Counted from the stretch's first letter, positions 1 through 7,659 are shown. The stretch is DNA of 9,962 bases from Psychrobacter sp. (GCA_029256865.1 JARIEH010000227.1:1-9962), one strand, 5' to 3'. Notes: generated from the letters alone by a model not told the origin. Made by a program: numbers and translations.

Positions 1-87
1 CAGAGTAGATTATTTAAATAGCTTATCGTATTAACTTTAAATAGACTGTCGTTAGCTAGAGCTCGACTTTATTTGCATGCCATTTTT
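1..87. other. Downstream flank of the kinase gene
   Basis: AT-rich sequence with no gene start that stays open to the window edge. It holds two copies of TTTAAATAG (13-21 and 36-44) and a GAGCTC palindrome. The minus-strand ATGs just after the kinase stop run into stop codons within a few codons, so a response regulator does not begin here. Confidence 0.5.
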
Positions 88-2043
88 TCAATACAACCAT
101 CTGTTGAGTAAGCCCTTAAACACTTTAGAATCTCTTGTAGCACTATGGCAGTAATCCACACCAGCGGCTTTTAAGCCTGGCTCGAAATCATCGAGATAGC
201 GCTCTTCATCTGGTGGGTACCAATAAATAAGTAATACACGGTCGGTAATCTCATGCTCACGGATGCGTATAGCTAGCCGTCTTACCTCTTCTGATGGTAC
301 TTCTTCGGCACACATTACCATAGTCACTTTTTTATCAGCCAGATAGTCCAAAACGAGCTGAGCGTGCTGATGACAGATAACATTAGCGCCAAATCGTTGC
401 AGCATTTCTACCTCAAATCCTGTCTCATCATAGTGATAATATATGATATCGATACCTTGCAAGAAACTTTGTTGCTGCGCTTGATATCTCTGACGTAGCG
501 GTATCGTCACAGTAAACTGACTGCCTACGCCCAAATGACTACTCACTTCGATGGAAGCGCCGATAAGTTGAGCGATATGCTTGATTACTGATAGCCCTAC
601 CCCTACGCCTTCGTGCTCACGAGTTTGAGAGGAATCAACCTGAAAAAATGGCGTAAAAATATCTTCAATATGGATATCATCAATCCCAATACCTGTATCT
701 ATAATATGAACCTGCCAACGCATACTTTCATTAAGATGTGTCAGTTGGGACTCAATAATGACCTGACCTTTTTGTGTGAACTTAATCGCATTATTAATGA
801 GTGCCGTTAAGACTTGCTTAATTTTAGTGCTATCTCCTTCGAGCGTATAACCCGTATGATGAACGCGACTAACCAGCTCTAAGCCTTTTTTCTTGGCAGC
901 AGGTTCAAACTCTCCAAATAAATCAGCAATCATTTGCAATGGATTAAATTCGTCTAGACTAACGGCAACTTGGCCTTTTTCTATCTTATTAAGCTGAATT
1001 ATCTGCTCAAGGGTAAACTCTAAGTGCTGGCTACCCTTACGAATAATAGCCAACGTATCTTTTTGTTCATCATTAAGATACTGATTATCCAACAGCTGCA
1101 ACCCCCCTGAGATGGCATTAAGTGAAGTTTTAAGCTCATGGGTGATCATGCCTTGAAAGTTGGAACGCTGTATATCCAGTGATAAGTCTTTATTGTGCAA
1201 CTGCTGTTCAAAATCCGTCAGAGCCTGATAGTCTTGTTGCGCAGCTTGTAATCTGTCAAATAAAACAACCAGGGTTTTTTTTATTTTTAGTAGCTCTTGA
1301 AAATAAAACTTCTGCTGAATAACGGGTAAATGTTCAAGCTCTGGTCTGTCAATGACGACTTCACATACCTTCGCAAGTTCAGCAATATCTTTGCTCGGTT
1401 GGTTCAGTTTACGCAACAAAAACCAGCCGATAAAAATAGGGAGGCATATGGTTGCAAACCACGACAGTAAGTTAATATATATCCACTGCCAGCGAAGCTT
1501 ATGAATATCTAATGTAATATTAATATAACCGACTAAGGTATTGCGAGCAGCAAACTGATCAACTGACTGCTCTATGTTTATCTCGCTGCTAGAAGAAGGA
1601 TGACCAAGCTGCTGTACAGAATTGGCACGTTGAATACTTCTACCACTAAGATAACGGCTAGTAACTGGGTAATTAAAGCTAACGACGTCAGTAAATAAAG
1701 CGTTGTACCAATCATTACTGATAAGCTCGAGATCTGTTTGATTAGGATCAGAGACAGGCTGTTCAGTTGAATAAAAAAGGATGCTCTGTAAAGTAGCATC
1801 ATCATCTAATAACAAGCTGACTTGCCTAGCAACTAAGTTTGCACCGTCAGGAGTTGAGGCGCTATTAGCAAGTAATTCCCCCAAGTCATGGACATGGAGG
1901 ATTTTTTGCTGATAATGATAAAGGAAGGTATAGGTGAAAGACAGAAAAAACCCTACCAGCACTGCGAAGCCAATAGCTTGAAAAACAGTACATCGAATGA
2001 ACGTAGGGATAGTCTTAACAGAGTTTGTACTCATGTAACTCAC
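88..2043 (-). CDS. Membrane sensor histidine kinase with a degenerate C-terminal receiver-like domain
   Basis: Inner-membrane two-component sensor kinase, 651 residues. A first membrane helix lies at about 19-42, a periplasmic sensor region at about 45-186 and a second helix at about 187-210, followed by a HAMP-like linker and a coiled coil (about 262-298). The HisKA H-box has phospho-acceptor His302 in HELKTSLNA, with Ser307 where Pro is usual. The HATPase domain has an N-box with N417/N418, a G1 box DTGIGI (449-454) and a G2 box GVGVGLSV (479-486), so it looks catalytically competent. Residues 529-651 resemble a receiver without its active-site residues. The start is uncertain: GTG at 2043, or ATG at 2034 preceded by GAGTGAG at 4 bases. 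It lies 254 bases downstream of der and is probably a separate transcription unit. The signal and the partner regulator are unknown. The layout recalls hybrid kinases of the GacS/BarA type, but I cannot assign an orthologue. Confidence 0.93.
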   Translation of the reverse strand: MSYMSTNSVKTIPTFIRCTVFQAIGFAVLVGFFLSFTYTFLYHYQQKILHVHDLGELLANSASTPDGANLVARQVSLLLDDDATLQSILFYSTEQPVSDPNQTDLELISNDWYNALFTDVVSFNYPVTSRYLSGRSIQRANSVQQLGHPSSSSEINIEQSVDQFAARNTLVGYINITLDIHKLRWQWIYINLLSWFATICLPIFIGWFLLRKLNQPSKDIAELAKVCEVVIDRPELEHLPVIQQKFYFQELLKIKKTLVVLFDRLQAAQQDYQALTDFEQQLHNKDLSLDIQRSNFQGMITHELKTSLNAISGGLQLLDNQYLNDEQKDTLAIIRKGSQHLEFTLEQIIQLNKIEKGQVAVSLDEFNPLQMIADLFGEFEPAAKKKGLELVSRVHHTGYTLEGDSTKIKQVLTALINNAIKFTQKGQVIIESQLTHLNESMRWQVHIIDTGIGIDDIHIEDIFTPFFQVDSSQTREHEGVGVGLSVIKHIAQLIGASIEVSSHLGVGSQFTVTIPLRQRYQAQQQSFLQGIDIIYYHYDETGFEVEMLQRFGANVICHQHAQLVLDYLADKKVTMVMCAEEVPSEEVRRLAIRIREHEITDRVLLIYWYPPDEERYLDDFEPGLKAAGVDYCHSATRDSKVFKGLLNRWLY

Positions 2044-2297
2044 TCAAGGTGGGTCGAATTTTACTTATAATTCATAATAAGTTTGAAATCTATTCTATTA
2101 GTTATGCCAATCCCAAAAAATATGATTAGCCAGGTCTACGAAGTGTAGCACGTGAGCCAGTTTTACTTGTTATTTTTATTTTTTGCAATGGGATTATTAT
2201 AAATATGATGAAAGCTTTGATTGCTCTCATCATGATTTATTTGTCATAGGCTTATCTGTCTATAAAGATCTAAGAGTATTGATAGTCAACAAACTTT
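2044..2297. other. der-kinase intergenic region
   Basis: This is 254 bases of AT-rich DNA with no credible gene. It contains a hairpin close to the der end (2205-2233), an imperfect inverted repeat (2109-2122 against 2177-2195), a small CTAC/GTAG stem (2136-2148) and a CACGTG palindrome (2150-2155). It presumably carries the kinase promoter. TATAAG-like and TAGAAT hexamers occur upstream of the kinase, but none has a good -35 at the right distance. Confidence 0.55.
2205..2233 (-). terminator. Candidate der terminator hairpin
   Basis: ATGATGA (2205-2211) pairs with TCATCAT (2227-2233), and the inner AGC/GCT pairs add 3 bp after one A-C mismatch, leaving a 7-base loop. It lies about 65 bases beyond the der stop. 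On the minus strand it is followed by ATTTATAATAAT, AT-rich but not a clean T-run, so termination efficiency is doubtful. Confidence 0.38.
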
Positions 2298-3731
2298 CTA
2301 ACGATCTTTTTTATGGCTCTTCCTATCAGACTTAGAATACTTCTGCTTGCGATTACGCTGACGCTGAAGCAGTTGTTGGGCTTTGGCTTTGGTTGGCGTA
2401 TCACTTTTATTGGCGTATGGGTTCTCATTAAGCTTAAACACCACGTTGAGTGGGGTTCCTTCAAGCTTAAACACTTGACGGAATTGATTTTCAAGATAAC
2501 GCTGATAGCTTTTAGGTAATGAACCAGTTTGATTACCATGGATAACGATAACGGGGGGATTATGACCACCGATATGAGCATAACGTAGCTTGATACGGCG
2601 ACCACCAACGGTTGGTGGAGGGTTTGCCGTGACCGCATCTTGCAATATTTGAGTGAGGCGATTGGTAGAAACCTCAAACATTGAGGATTGATAAGCACGT
2701 AAAATAGACGGATATAAATTACCTACGCCAGTACCATGCAGGGCTGAGATGAGATGCACTTTAACATAGGGTATAAAGTTAAAACGACGATCCATCTCAA
2801 TTTTAATATAGTCTTTTTGCTCGTGAGTCAGACCGTCCCACTTATTAATCGCGACCACTAACGCACGACCAGCATCAAGCGCATAGCCAATCATATGCAG
2901 ATCTTGGTCAACAATACCTTCTTGTGCGTCGATAACGATAACCGTAACGTTAGAGTCTTCAATCGCTTGTAAGGTTTTAATGACAGAAAACTTCTCTACT
3001 TTTTCGTCTATTTTGCCACGGCGACGGACGCCAGCAGTATCAATCAACACGTAGTCTTTCCCGTCGCGCTTATAGGGAATATAGATACTATCGCGCGTGG
3101 TGCCAGGCATATCGAACACCACAACCCGCTCTTCACCAAGTAGACGATTCACCAACGTTGATTTGCCAACGTTTGGACGACCAATGATCGCAAGCTTTAA
3201 ACCATCTGGTTCACGTACTGTTTCTTGCTCAGGCATATCAGCGGTAATAACCTCTAGCAAGTTACCGACCCCGCGACCATGACTTGCTGCCATCGGGTAA
3301 GGTTCGCCCAATCCCAATGCATAAAATTCGGCAGGAGCAGAATCATGGACACCATCGACTTTATTTGCTACGACATAAACAGGCTTGCCTAAAGTATGTA
3401 AAAACTTACCAATCTCAGCGTCTGCGCCAATCATACCAGCACGTGCATCGACGACAAAGACGATGATATCGGCTTCATGAATCGCCGTATGCGACTGCTC
3501 GGACATATAGTCATCGATATCCCCTCTGCCATCGTCTGCTTCACCAATACCGCCTGTATCGACGACGATGAACGACTTGCCTTCATACTCTGCATCACCA
3601 TATTGGCGATCACGAGTGAGACCTGATAGATCGGCAACAAGCGCCTGCCGACTTTTGGTAAATTGGTTAAACAAGGTAGATTTACCTACGTTTGGGCGAC
3701 CAATTAAGGCGACCACAGGCTTGATACTCAT
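2298..3731 (-). CDS. der: Ribosome assembly GTPase Der (EngA), two tandem G domains
   Basis: Essential GTPase that acts in maturation of the 50S ribosomal subunit in the cytoplasm. The 477-residue protein has the diagnostic double GTPase layout. G domain 1 has GRPNVGKST (11-19), DTGG (58-61) and NKVD (123-126). G domain 2 has GRPNVGKST (184-192), PGTTRD (209-214), DTAG (231-234), NKWD (296-299) and SAL (329-331). A KH-like RNA-binding domain follows at about 355-455, then a very basic tail rich in Lys, Arg and Gln. The length fits the family (about 436 to 490 residues). Switch I of domain 1 reads LSGLTRD, where FPGLTRD is common, so Ser36 replaces the usual Pro. The ATG start has a purine-rich GAGAG stretch about 8 bases upstream and begins directly with the conserved N-terminus. 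It follows bamB as in related genomes but after a 353-base gap, so it may have its own promoter. Confidence 0.98.
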   Translation of the reverse strand: MSIKPVVALIGRPNVGKSTLFNQFTKSRQALVADLSGLTRDRQYGDAEYEGKSFIVVDTGGIGEADDGRGDIDDYMSEQSHTAIHEADIIVFVVDARAGMIGADAEIGKFLHTLGKPVYVVANKVDGVHDSAPAEFYALGLGEPYPMAASHGRGVGNLLEVITADMPEQETVREPDGLKLAIIGRPNVGKSTLVNRLLGEERVVVFDMPGTTRDSIYIPYKRDGKDYVLIDTAGVRRRGKIDEKVEKFSVIKTLQAIEDSNVTVIVIDAQEGIVDQDLHMIGYALDAGRALVVAINKWDGLTHEQKDYIKIEMDRRFNFIPYVKVHLISALHGTGVGNLYPSILRAYQSSMFEVSTNRLTQILQDAVTANPPPTVGGRRIKLRYAHIGGHNPPVIVIHGNQTGSLPKSYQRYLENQFRQVFKLEGTPLNVVFKLNENPYANKSDTPTKAKAQQLLQRQRNRKQKYSKSDRKSHKKDR

Positions 3732-4084
3732 TCGTTACTCTCTATTGTGTGCAGTTATGGATACAGTGTCGGATAATATTGACAGCGGATATGCGTCATA
3801 TTAGCGCAAATTTGGATAGCTAATACATTAGGGCGTGTGGATATAGACTGATCTCTTACAATCAAATAGCGCACGAAAGCTATGTACTGATCAAACTAAA
3901 CGAGTCTAATATCGTAACAGGATTGTCATTACTTCATTATATCAGGGGCGCATAGATTACGTGAAACGCCGCTATTATACAAGGCATTAAACGCTGACTA
4001 AGCAGCGTTTACATTTCATACCAGCCATACCTTATAGGTGCTATATAACGACAATACCGTAATAGGCCACCCAAAAAAGTACGT
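3732..4084. other. Long bamB-der intergenic region without a gene
   Basis: This 353-base stretch has no credible coding frame on either strand. On the bamB side it contains a perfect 9-bp hairpin (3988-4011). The middle contains two copies of ACTGATC as direct repeats (3847-3853 and 3886-3892). The der side carries the AT-rich leader and the purine-rich ribosome binding site of der. It probably holds the end of the bamB transcript and the der promoter, but I could not identify a promoter with confidence. Confidence 0.6.
3988..4011 (-). terminator. Perfect 9-bp hairpin downstream of bamB, possible transcription end
   Basis: TAAACGCTG and its exact reverse complement CAGCGTTTA flank a 6-base loop. 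The hairpin starts about 73 bases past the bamB stop. No run of T follows on the minus strand, so it is not a textbook intrinsic terminator. It could be a 3'-end stabilising stem, a Rho-associated end or a protein-binding site. Confidence 0.4.
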
Positions 4085-5293
4085 TTAACGGATCATCTGC
4101 CAGATAGCCACTTGTCCTGAGGTACTCTGAGTCATTAAGCGATTACCTTGTACCTGCAGATTGGTTAATGCCCCTTTGGTCTGAACTCGGCTAACGATAT
4201 TACCAGTCGCTGGATCAAATAAATGTACTACTCCATCAAGATCTCCAACCGCTATATAACTACCAATCATCACAGGATTAGTCAACGCGCGATAAGCCAG
4301 TACCTCACTTTCCCATATCACTTGACCATTAGTACGGTCATAGGCGACGACTTTACCATCCAAGCTGGTAGCAATGACTTGCTGAGCATTGACCGCTAAG
4401 GACTTAAGACTAGCAAGTTCATTAACGAACATCACCTGCCGTGACGCTAGATCAATACCAATCAATTGTCCACTATAGCTAATGGCAAATAACTGATTAT
4501 TATTTACGATAGGCATACCATCGACATCACTCATCCGCTCAACTTCGCTGCTGCCTGTACCGACACCGACACGTCTCGACCACAGTGGCAGACCACTATC
4601 AGCGGTGAGCGCATGCAAACGACCATCAGCAGTAGCAAGTAACGCTGTCTTATCATCTAACAACGTCGGCGCTGCACTACCGCGAACACTAATCGCGGGT
4701 ACTTGGGTTGCAAACTGCCAAACCGATTGTCCATTTTGCAAAGACAAACCATGTAAGAAGCCATCATTGGCGGATAAAATTACTCGATTGTTGCTAATAA
4801 GCGCAGGCGTCAACACGGATCCCGATAGTTGCTTCTGCCAACGCTTGGCACCAGTTGCACTATCAAACGCCATGACTAGACCGCTACGTGTACTGACAAT
4901 CGCTGTTTGGCTAAACTCGTCTAATGTTACCCCACCAGTGATTTGATCATCAACATTCACTGACCATAGACGCTGTCCAGCAGTATTAAAGCCCGTTACA
5001 TCACCTCCTCGTGAAGCAGTTATGATTTGCTCATTACCATAACCAACTTGCAGATTAAGGGGGTCTTTTTTGCTGGCTTTTTTATTACCGACATCAACGC
5101 TAAACACGGGTTGCAGCACACTAATAGGCTGTGCAATCTGTACCAGTTTTACTGGGTCGTTTACAACCGGCTTGATACTACGGTTACAGCCAACGACAGC
5201 CGTCGTCATTAGCGCCAATACCGCCACGTGCATGACAGTGGCCTTTATGGTCTTGCCCTTTGACATCTTGCTGAAGCGAATAGATCGGGTCAT
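4085..5293 (-). CDS. bamB: Outer-membrane protein assembly lipoprotein BamB
   Basis: Lipoprotein subunit of the BAM complex, which folds beta-barrel proteins into the outer membrane; it supports BamA from the periplasmic side. The 402-residue protein starts with a basic n-region, a hydrophobic stretch (about 18-34) and a lipobox VVGC, with Cys36 the expected lipidated residue. The following residue is Asn, consistent with sorting to the outer membrane. The rest is a PQQ-like beta-propeller with about eight repeats that have glycine turns and mostly end in Trp, near residues 92-110, 133-152, 173-192, 219-238, 269-289, 308-327, 349-368 and 388-398. SVRGSAAPT (202-210) and RMSDVDGMP (253-261) match conserved BamB segments. 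Met1 is preferred over Met10 because GTGAG lies upstream of it and nothing comparable precedes Met10. The n-region is long for a lipoprotein signal. The gene lies 84 bases after yfgM and is probably co-transcribed with it. Confidence 0.96.
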   Translation of the reverse strand: MTRSIRFSKMSKGKTIKATVMHVAVLALMTTAVVGCNRSIKPVVNDPVKLVQIAQPISVLQPVFSVDVGNKKASKKDPLNLQVGYGNEQIITASRGGDVTGFNTAGQRLWSVNVDDQITGGVTLDEFSQTAIVSTRSGLVMAFDSATGAKRWQKQLSGSVLTPALISNNRVILSANDGFLHGLSLQNGQSVWQFATQVPAISVRGSAAPTLLDDKTALLATADGRLHALTADSGLPLWSRRVGVGTGSSEVERMSDVDGMPIVNNNQLFAISYSGQLIGIDLASRQVMFVNELASLKSLAVNAQQVIATSLDGKVVAYDRTNGQVIWESEVLAYRALTNPVMIGSYIAVGDLDGVVHLFDPATGNIVSRVQTKGALTNLQVQGNRLMTQSTSGQVAIWQMIR

Positions 5294-5377
5294 TGTATGT
5301 TCTCACTACGAATAAATTAACTGTCAATAAAATAACAGATATCATCAATATAAACTATGGCTTATTGTACTGCTGAT

Positions 5378-6193
5378 TTACTGCGCTGCTGAGTCAGAAT
5401 CGTTACTATTGTTAACACCGGCTTCAATATCGCCACTTTCTATCACTATGGGCGCTGCTGGAGCAGCCGCTTGAATAAGACTTGCTTGCTCGCTAATGGG
5501 TTCAGGCACGATACCTAGACTTTCCATCTTCAATGCTAGTACCGCACGAGTCTCTTGACGTTTACGAAGTAGCTCCCAAGCATTTTTGTAAGATTTTATA
5601 GCAGAGTCTTTATTATCTTGCGCCAAATAAATATCACCTAACAGCTCTTGCTGACTCGCTTCAAAAGAGATGGGCACATCATTATTGGCTTCGGCTAGCG
5701 CCGCATCAGCATCGCCTGCTGACAATAATGTCTGCGCATAGCGTAAGCGGGTAATCGCACTTAACCCTGCATCACCCAAATCTATTGATAATGCTTGTTT
5801 TAAGCTTTCGGTAGCACCAGTGAAATCATCACTATCCGCTTGCTGACGGGCTTTAATCATGAGTGCTTGCCAAGCATAGACCGAATTGCCATGAGTGCTC
5901 ACCAAAGCATCTATATCTTGATTGAGCTGTTCACGGCTCGCAGCAAGCCCTGCTAGCGCTTCTGCTTCTAGATCGGGGTTTTGCGCCGCTAAGCTGACTT
6001 GTTCATTCAGTCTTTGAATATCAGCATAGTGATCAGCAGCAACGGTATCTACCCGCGCATGATTATCTTGCCAATAGGTCCAGCCAAAATAGCCTGCTAA
6101 TGCCAGTAAAATAGCGGTGACGATATAGCTGCCGTATTGCTTGAGCGCTTGCATCGAGTTATCTGCATTTGGCGACTGAGTATTCTGAACCAT
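5378..6193 (-). CDS. yfgM: YfgM-family membrane-anchored TPR-like periplasmic protein
   Basis: Single-pass inner-membrane protein of the YfgM (UPF0070, TPR_21) family. In E. coli, YfgM associates with SecYEG and the chaperone PpiD and helps exported proteins through the periplasm. The 271-residue protein has a short cytoplasmic N-terminus, one membrane helix at about 21-41 followed by a conserved-looking WQDN, then a helical TPR-like domain (about 50-222) rich in Ala, Gln and Leu. The C-terminal tail from about 228 is Ala/Pro-rich and then Asp/Ser/Asn-rich, looks disordered, and makes the protein longer than E. coli YfgM (about 206 residues). The ATG start has AGG about 10 bases upstream. Position between hisS and bamB is the classic location for yfgM and supports the assignment. 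Identity rests on topology, repeats and context more than on catalytic motifs. Confidence 0.9.
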   Translation of the reverse strand: MVQNTQSPNADNSMQALKQYGSYIVTAILLALAGYFGWTYWQDNHARVDTVAADHYADIQRLNEQVSLAAQNPDLEAEALAGLAASREQLNQDIDALVSTHGNSVYAWQALMIKARQQADSDDFTGATESLKQALSIDLGDAGLSAITRLRYAQTLLSAGDADAALAEANNDVPISFEASQQELLGDIYLAQDNKDSAIKSYKNAWELLRKRQETRAVLALKMESLGIVPEPISEQASLIQAAAPAAPIVIESGDIEAGVNNSNDSDSAAQ

Positions 6194-6306
6194 ATTTATT
6201 TACCTGATAAAATCTAGTTATTAAAACTAATTGCAAAACAGCGAGTGATGACAATTTAGCCTGCTACCACTTAGTGCAGCTGACGACAGGGCACTCAATG
6301 ACGAAA
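6194..6306 (-). other. hisS-yfgM intergenic gap
   Basis: These 113 bases hold no coding frame and no clear terminator. Near the yfgM end is a short inverted repeat, TAGTT and AACTA around a 5-base loop, followed by the weak yfgM ribosome binding site (AGG about 10 bases upstream of the ATG). Promoter-like hexamers near yfgM match consensus at only about 4 of 6 positions each. Confidence 0.5.
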
Positions 6307-7599
6307 TTACTGAGGACGCGTAAAATTCTCTGTTGCATCCAACCAATCTTGCGCCACTGTACTCTGCTCGCCCGTCTGCATATTTTTAATGCTAATCGTA
6401 TGATCATCCAGTTCCTGCTGCGCAATGATGACTGTCAACCCAGCCCCCGATTTATCCGCTTTTTTCATTTGCGCTTTTAAACTGGTCGCACTCGCCATTT
6501 TGACTCTTAGATCTGGACGGCTATAACGCAATCTTTGCGCATAACTAAAGCCCGCGGTAAATACATCAGGATGCGCCACGACAAAAACATCACAAGCTGA
6601 GGTTTCTGGCATCGGGGCAACGGCTTCGATAAGCAATAATAAACGCTCAAGACCCATCGCAAAACCAACACCAGGCTCAGATTTGACTGGTTTATCATCG
6701 CGCACGCCGACAGACTTTAGTTGTCCTATCAGTCCATCATAACGTCCGCCAGCACAGACAGTCGCTTGACTACCAAGCTTATCTGTGACCCACTCAAAGA
6801 CCGTTTTATTATAATAATCTAGACCCCGTACCAAGTGCGGATTGATATCATAATCGATGCCTAGGGTTGTCAAATACGCTTGAACCTGCTCGAAATGCGC
6901 AACGCTCTCTTCCCCTAAGAAGTCAGCCAGCTTAGGCGCATCAGCAAGTAGCGCCTGTGTAGACGCCTCTTTACTATCAAGGATACGTAATGGATTGGTG
7001 GTTAGGCGGCGCTTACTATCCTCATCAAGCTGATCTTGCTTATCGGTTAAATAAGCCACCAGCGCCTCGCGATAAGCACGACGCTCATCGGTCTCTCCTA
7101 GGCTATTCAGCTCTAGGCGCATCTCATCTTTTAGACCCAGCTCTTGCCACATCAGATGCGTCATCGCAATCAATTCGGCATCAGCATCTGGCAGAGCACT
7201 ACCGAAACTCTCTACGCCTATCTGATGAAACTGACGATAACGGCCTTTTTGCGGACGCTCATAGCGAAACATCGGCCCAATATACCAAAGCTTTGGGGTG
7301 TCGCCCCGCAGTAGGTTATGTTCAATCACCGCTCGTACCGCGCCTGCAGTACCTTCAGGACGTAAGGTTAGAGGCGTTGGCGGATCTGACTTATCGGTAA
7401 AGCTATACATCTCTTTTTCAACGATATCCGTAGCACCACCGATAGCACGAGCAAACAAATCTGTCTGCTCAACGATCGGTAAGCGAATATGCTCGTAACC
7501 GTATCTACCCAATACATCTGCCAATATTGCTTCCAGTTTTAGCCATTTAGCTGACTGTTCTGGCAAAATATCATTAAACCCTTTAATAGCTTTGATCAT
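6307..7599 (-). CDS. hisS: Histidyl-tRNA synthetase
   Basis: Class II aminoacyl-tRNA synthetase that charges tRNA-His with histidine in the cytoplasm. The 430-residue protein has the usual bacterial length. It opens with IKGFNDILP (5-13). Class II motif 2 covers about 104-133 with [16 protein letters not shown] and the ATP-binding Arg112. The histidine-specific HisA motif LVRGLDYY is at 256-263. Motif 3, [14 protein letters not shown], is at 310-323 with Arg319. The anticodon-binding domain occupies about 335-425. The ATG start directly precedes the conserved N-terminus. The nearest Shine-Dalgarno match (AAGGA) lies about 12 bases upstream, which is long. The gene follows ispG after 100 bases and precedes yfgM by 113 bases. 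A candidate promoter in the ispG-hisS gap could allow expression independent of the upstream genes. Confidence 0.98.
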   Translation of the reverse strand: MIKAIKGFNDILPEQSAKWLKLEAILADVLGRYGYEHIRLPIVEQTDLFARAIGGATDIVEKEMYSFTDKSDPPTPLTLRPEGTAGAVRAVIEHNLLRGDTPKLWYIGPMFRYERPQKGRYRQFHQIGVESFGSALPDADAELIAMTHLMWQELGLKDEMRLELNSLGETDERRAYREALVAYLTDKQDQLDEDSKRRLTTNPLRILDSKEASTQALLADAPKLADFLGEESVAHFEQVQAYLTTLGIDYDINPHLVRGLDYYNKTVFEWVTDKLGSQATVCAGGRYDGLIGQLKSVGVRDDKPVKSEPGVGFAMGLERLLLLIEAVAPMPETSACDVFVVAHPDVFTAGFSYAQRLRYSRPDLRVKMASATSLKAQMKKADKSGAGLTVIIAQQELDDHTISIKNMQTGEQSTVAQDWLDATENFTRPQ

Positions 7600-7610
7600 G
7601 ATGCAGTCAT

Positions 7611-7616
7611 ATCCTT
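7611..7616 (-). promoter_or_regulatory. Distant Shine-Dalgarno match (AAGGAT) upstream of hisS
   Basis: AAGGAT ends 11 bases before the hisS ATG, further than the usual 5-9. It directly abuts another ATG that opens a four-codon frame (ATG ACT GCA TCA TGA, 7596-7610) whose stop overlaps the hisS start as ATGA. This could be chance or could modulate hisS initiation. Confidence 0.35.
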
Positions 7617-7659
7617 AAAAGTTATCGCCGTCATTTCTATTGTTTTTATCCATGCTAAT

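Noticed and set aside
2136..2184. A plus-strand terminator made of the CTAC/GTAG stem and the following T-rich stretch
   Set aside because: The stem is only 4 bp, the T-rich stretch is more than 12 bases away, and no plus-strand gene precedes it.
2270..2698. A 142-codon minus-strand frame overlapping the end of der
   Set aside because: It lies in another frame of der, and its translation has no domain-like pattern, while der shows full conserved motifs across the same bases.
3732..3840. Possible der promoter hexamers (TATTAT and TAATAT) and a plus-strand TTGACA
   Set aside because: No -35 and -10 pair falls at an acceptable spacing, and there is no plus-strand gene for the TTGACA to serve.
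3830..4080. A decayed insertion sequence or MITE in the bamB-der gap, prompted by the GGGCGTGTGG start
   Set aside because: I could not find matching terminal inverted repeats, a target duplication or any transposase remnant.
4605..4946. A 113-codon plus-strand frame inside bamB, and a similar one inside ispG at 7839-8180
   Set aside because: Both are antisense shadows of genes with strong family motifs; neither has an upstream ribosome binding site that stands out or a plausible protein.
5294..5377. A perfect TTGACA hexamer on the minus strand upstream of bamB
   Set aside because: The sequence 16-18 bases downstream (around GAGAAC) does not resemble a -10 element, so I do not call a bamB promoter.
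6990..7400. A 136-codon plus-strand frame inside hisS
   Set aside because: It is antisense to hisS motif 2 and surrounding conserved sequence, with composition typical of a shadow frame and no recognisable features.
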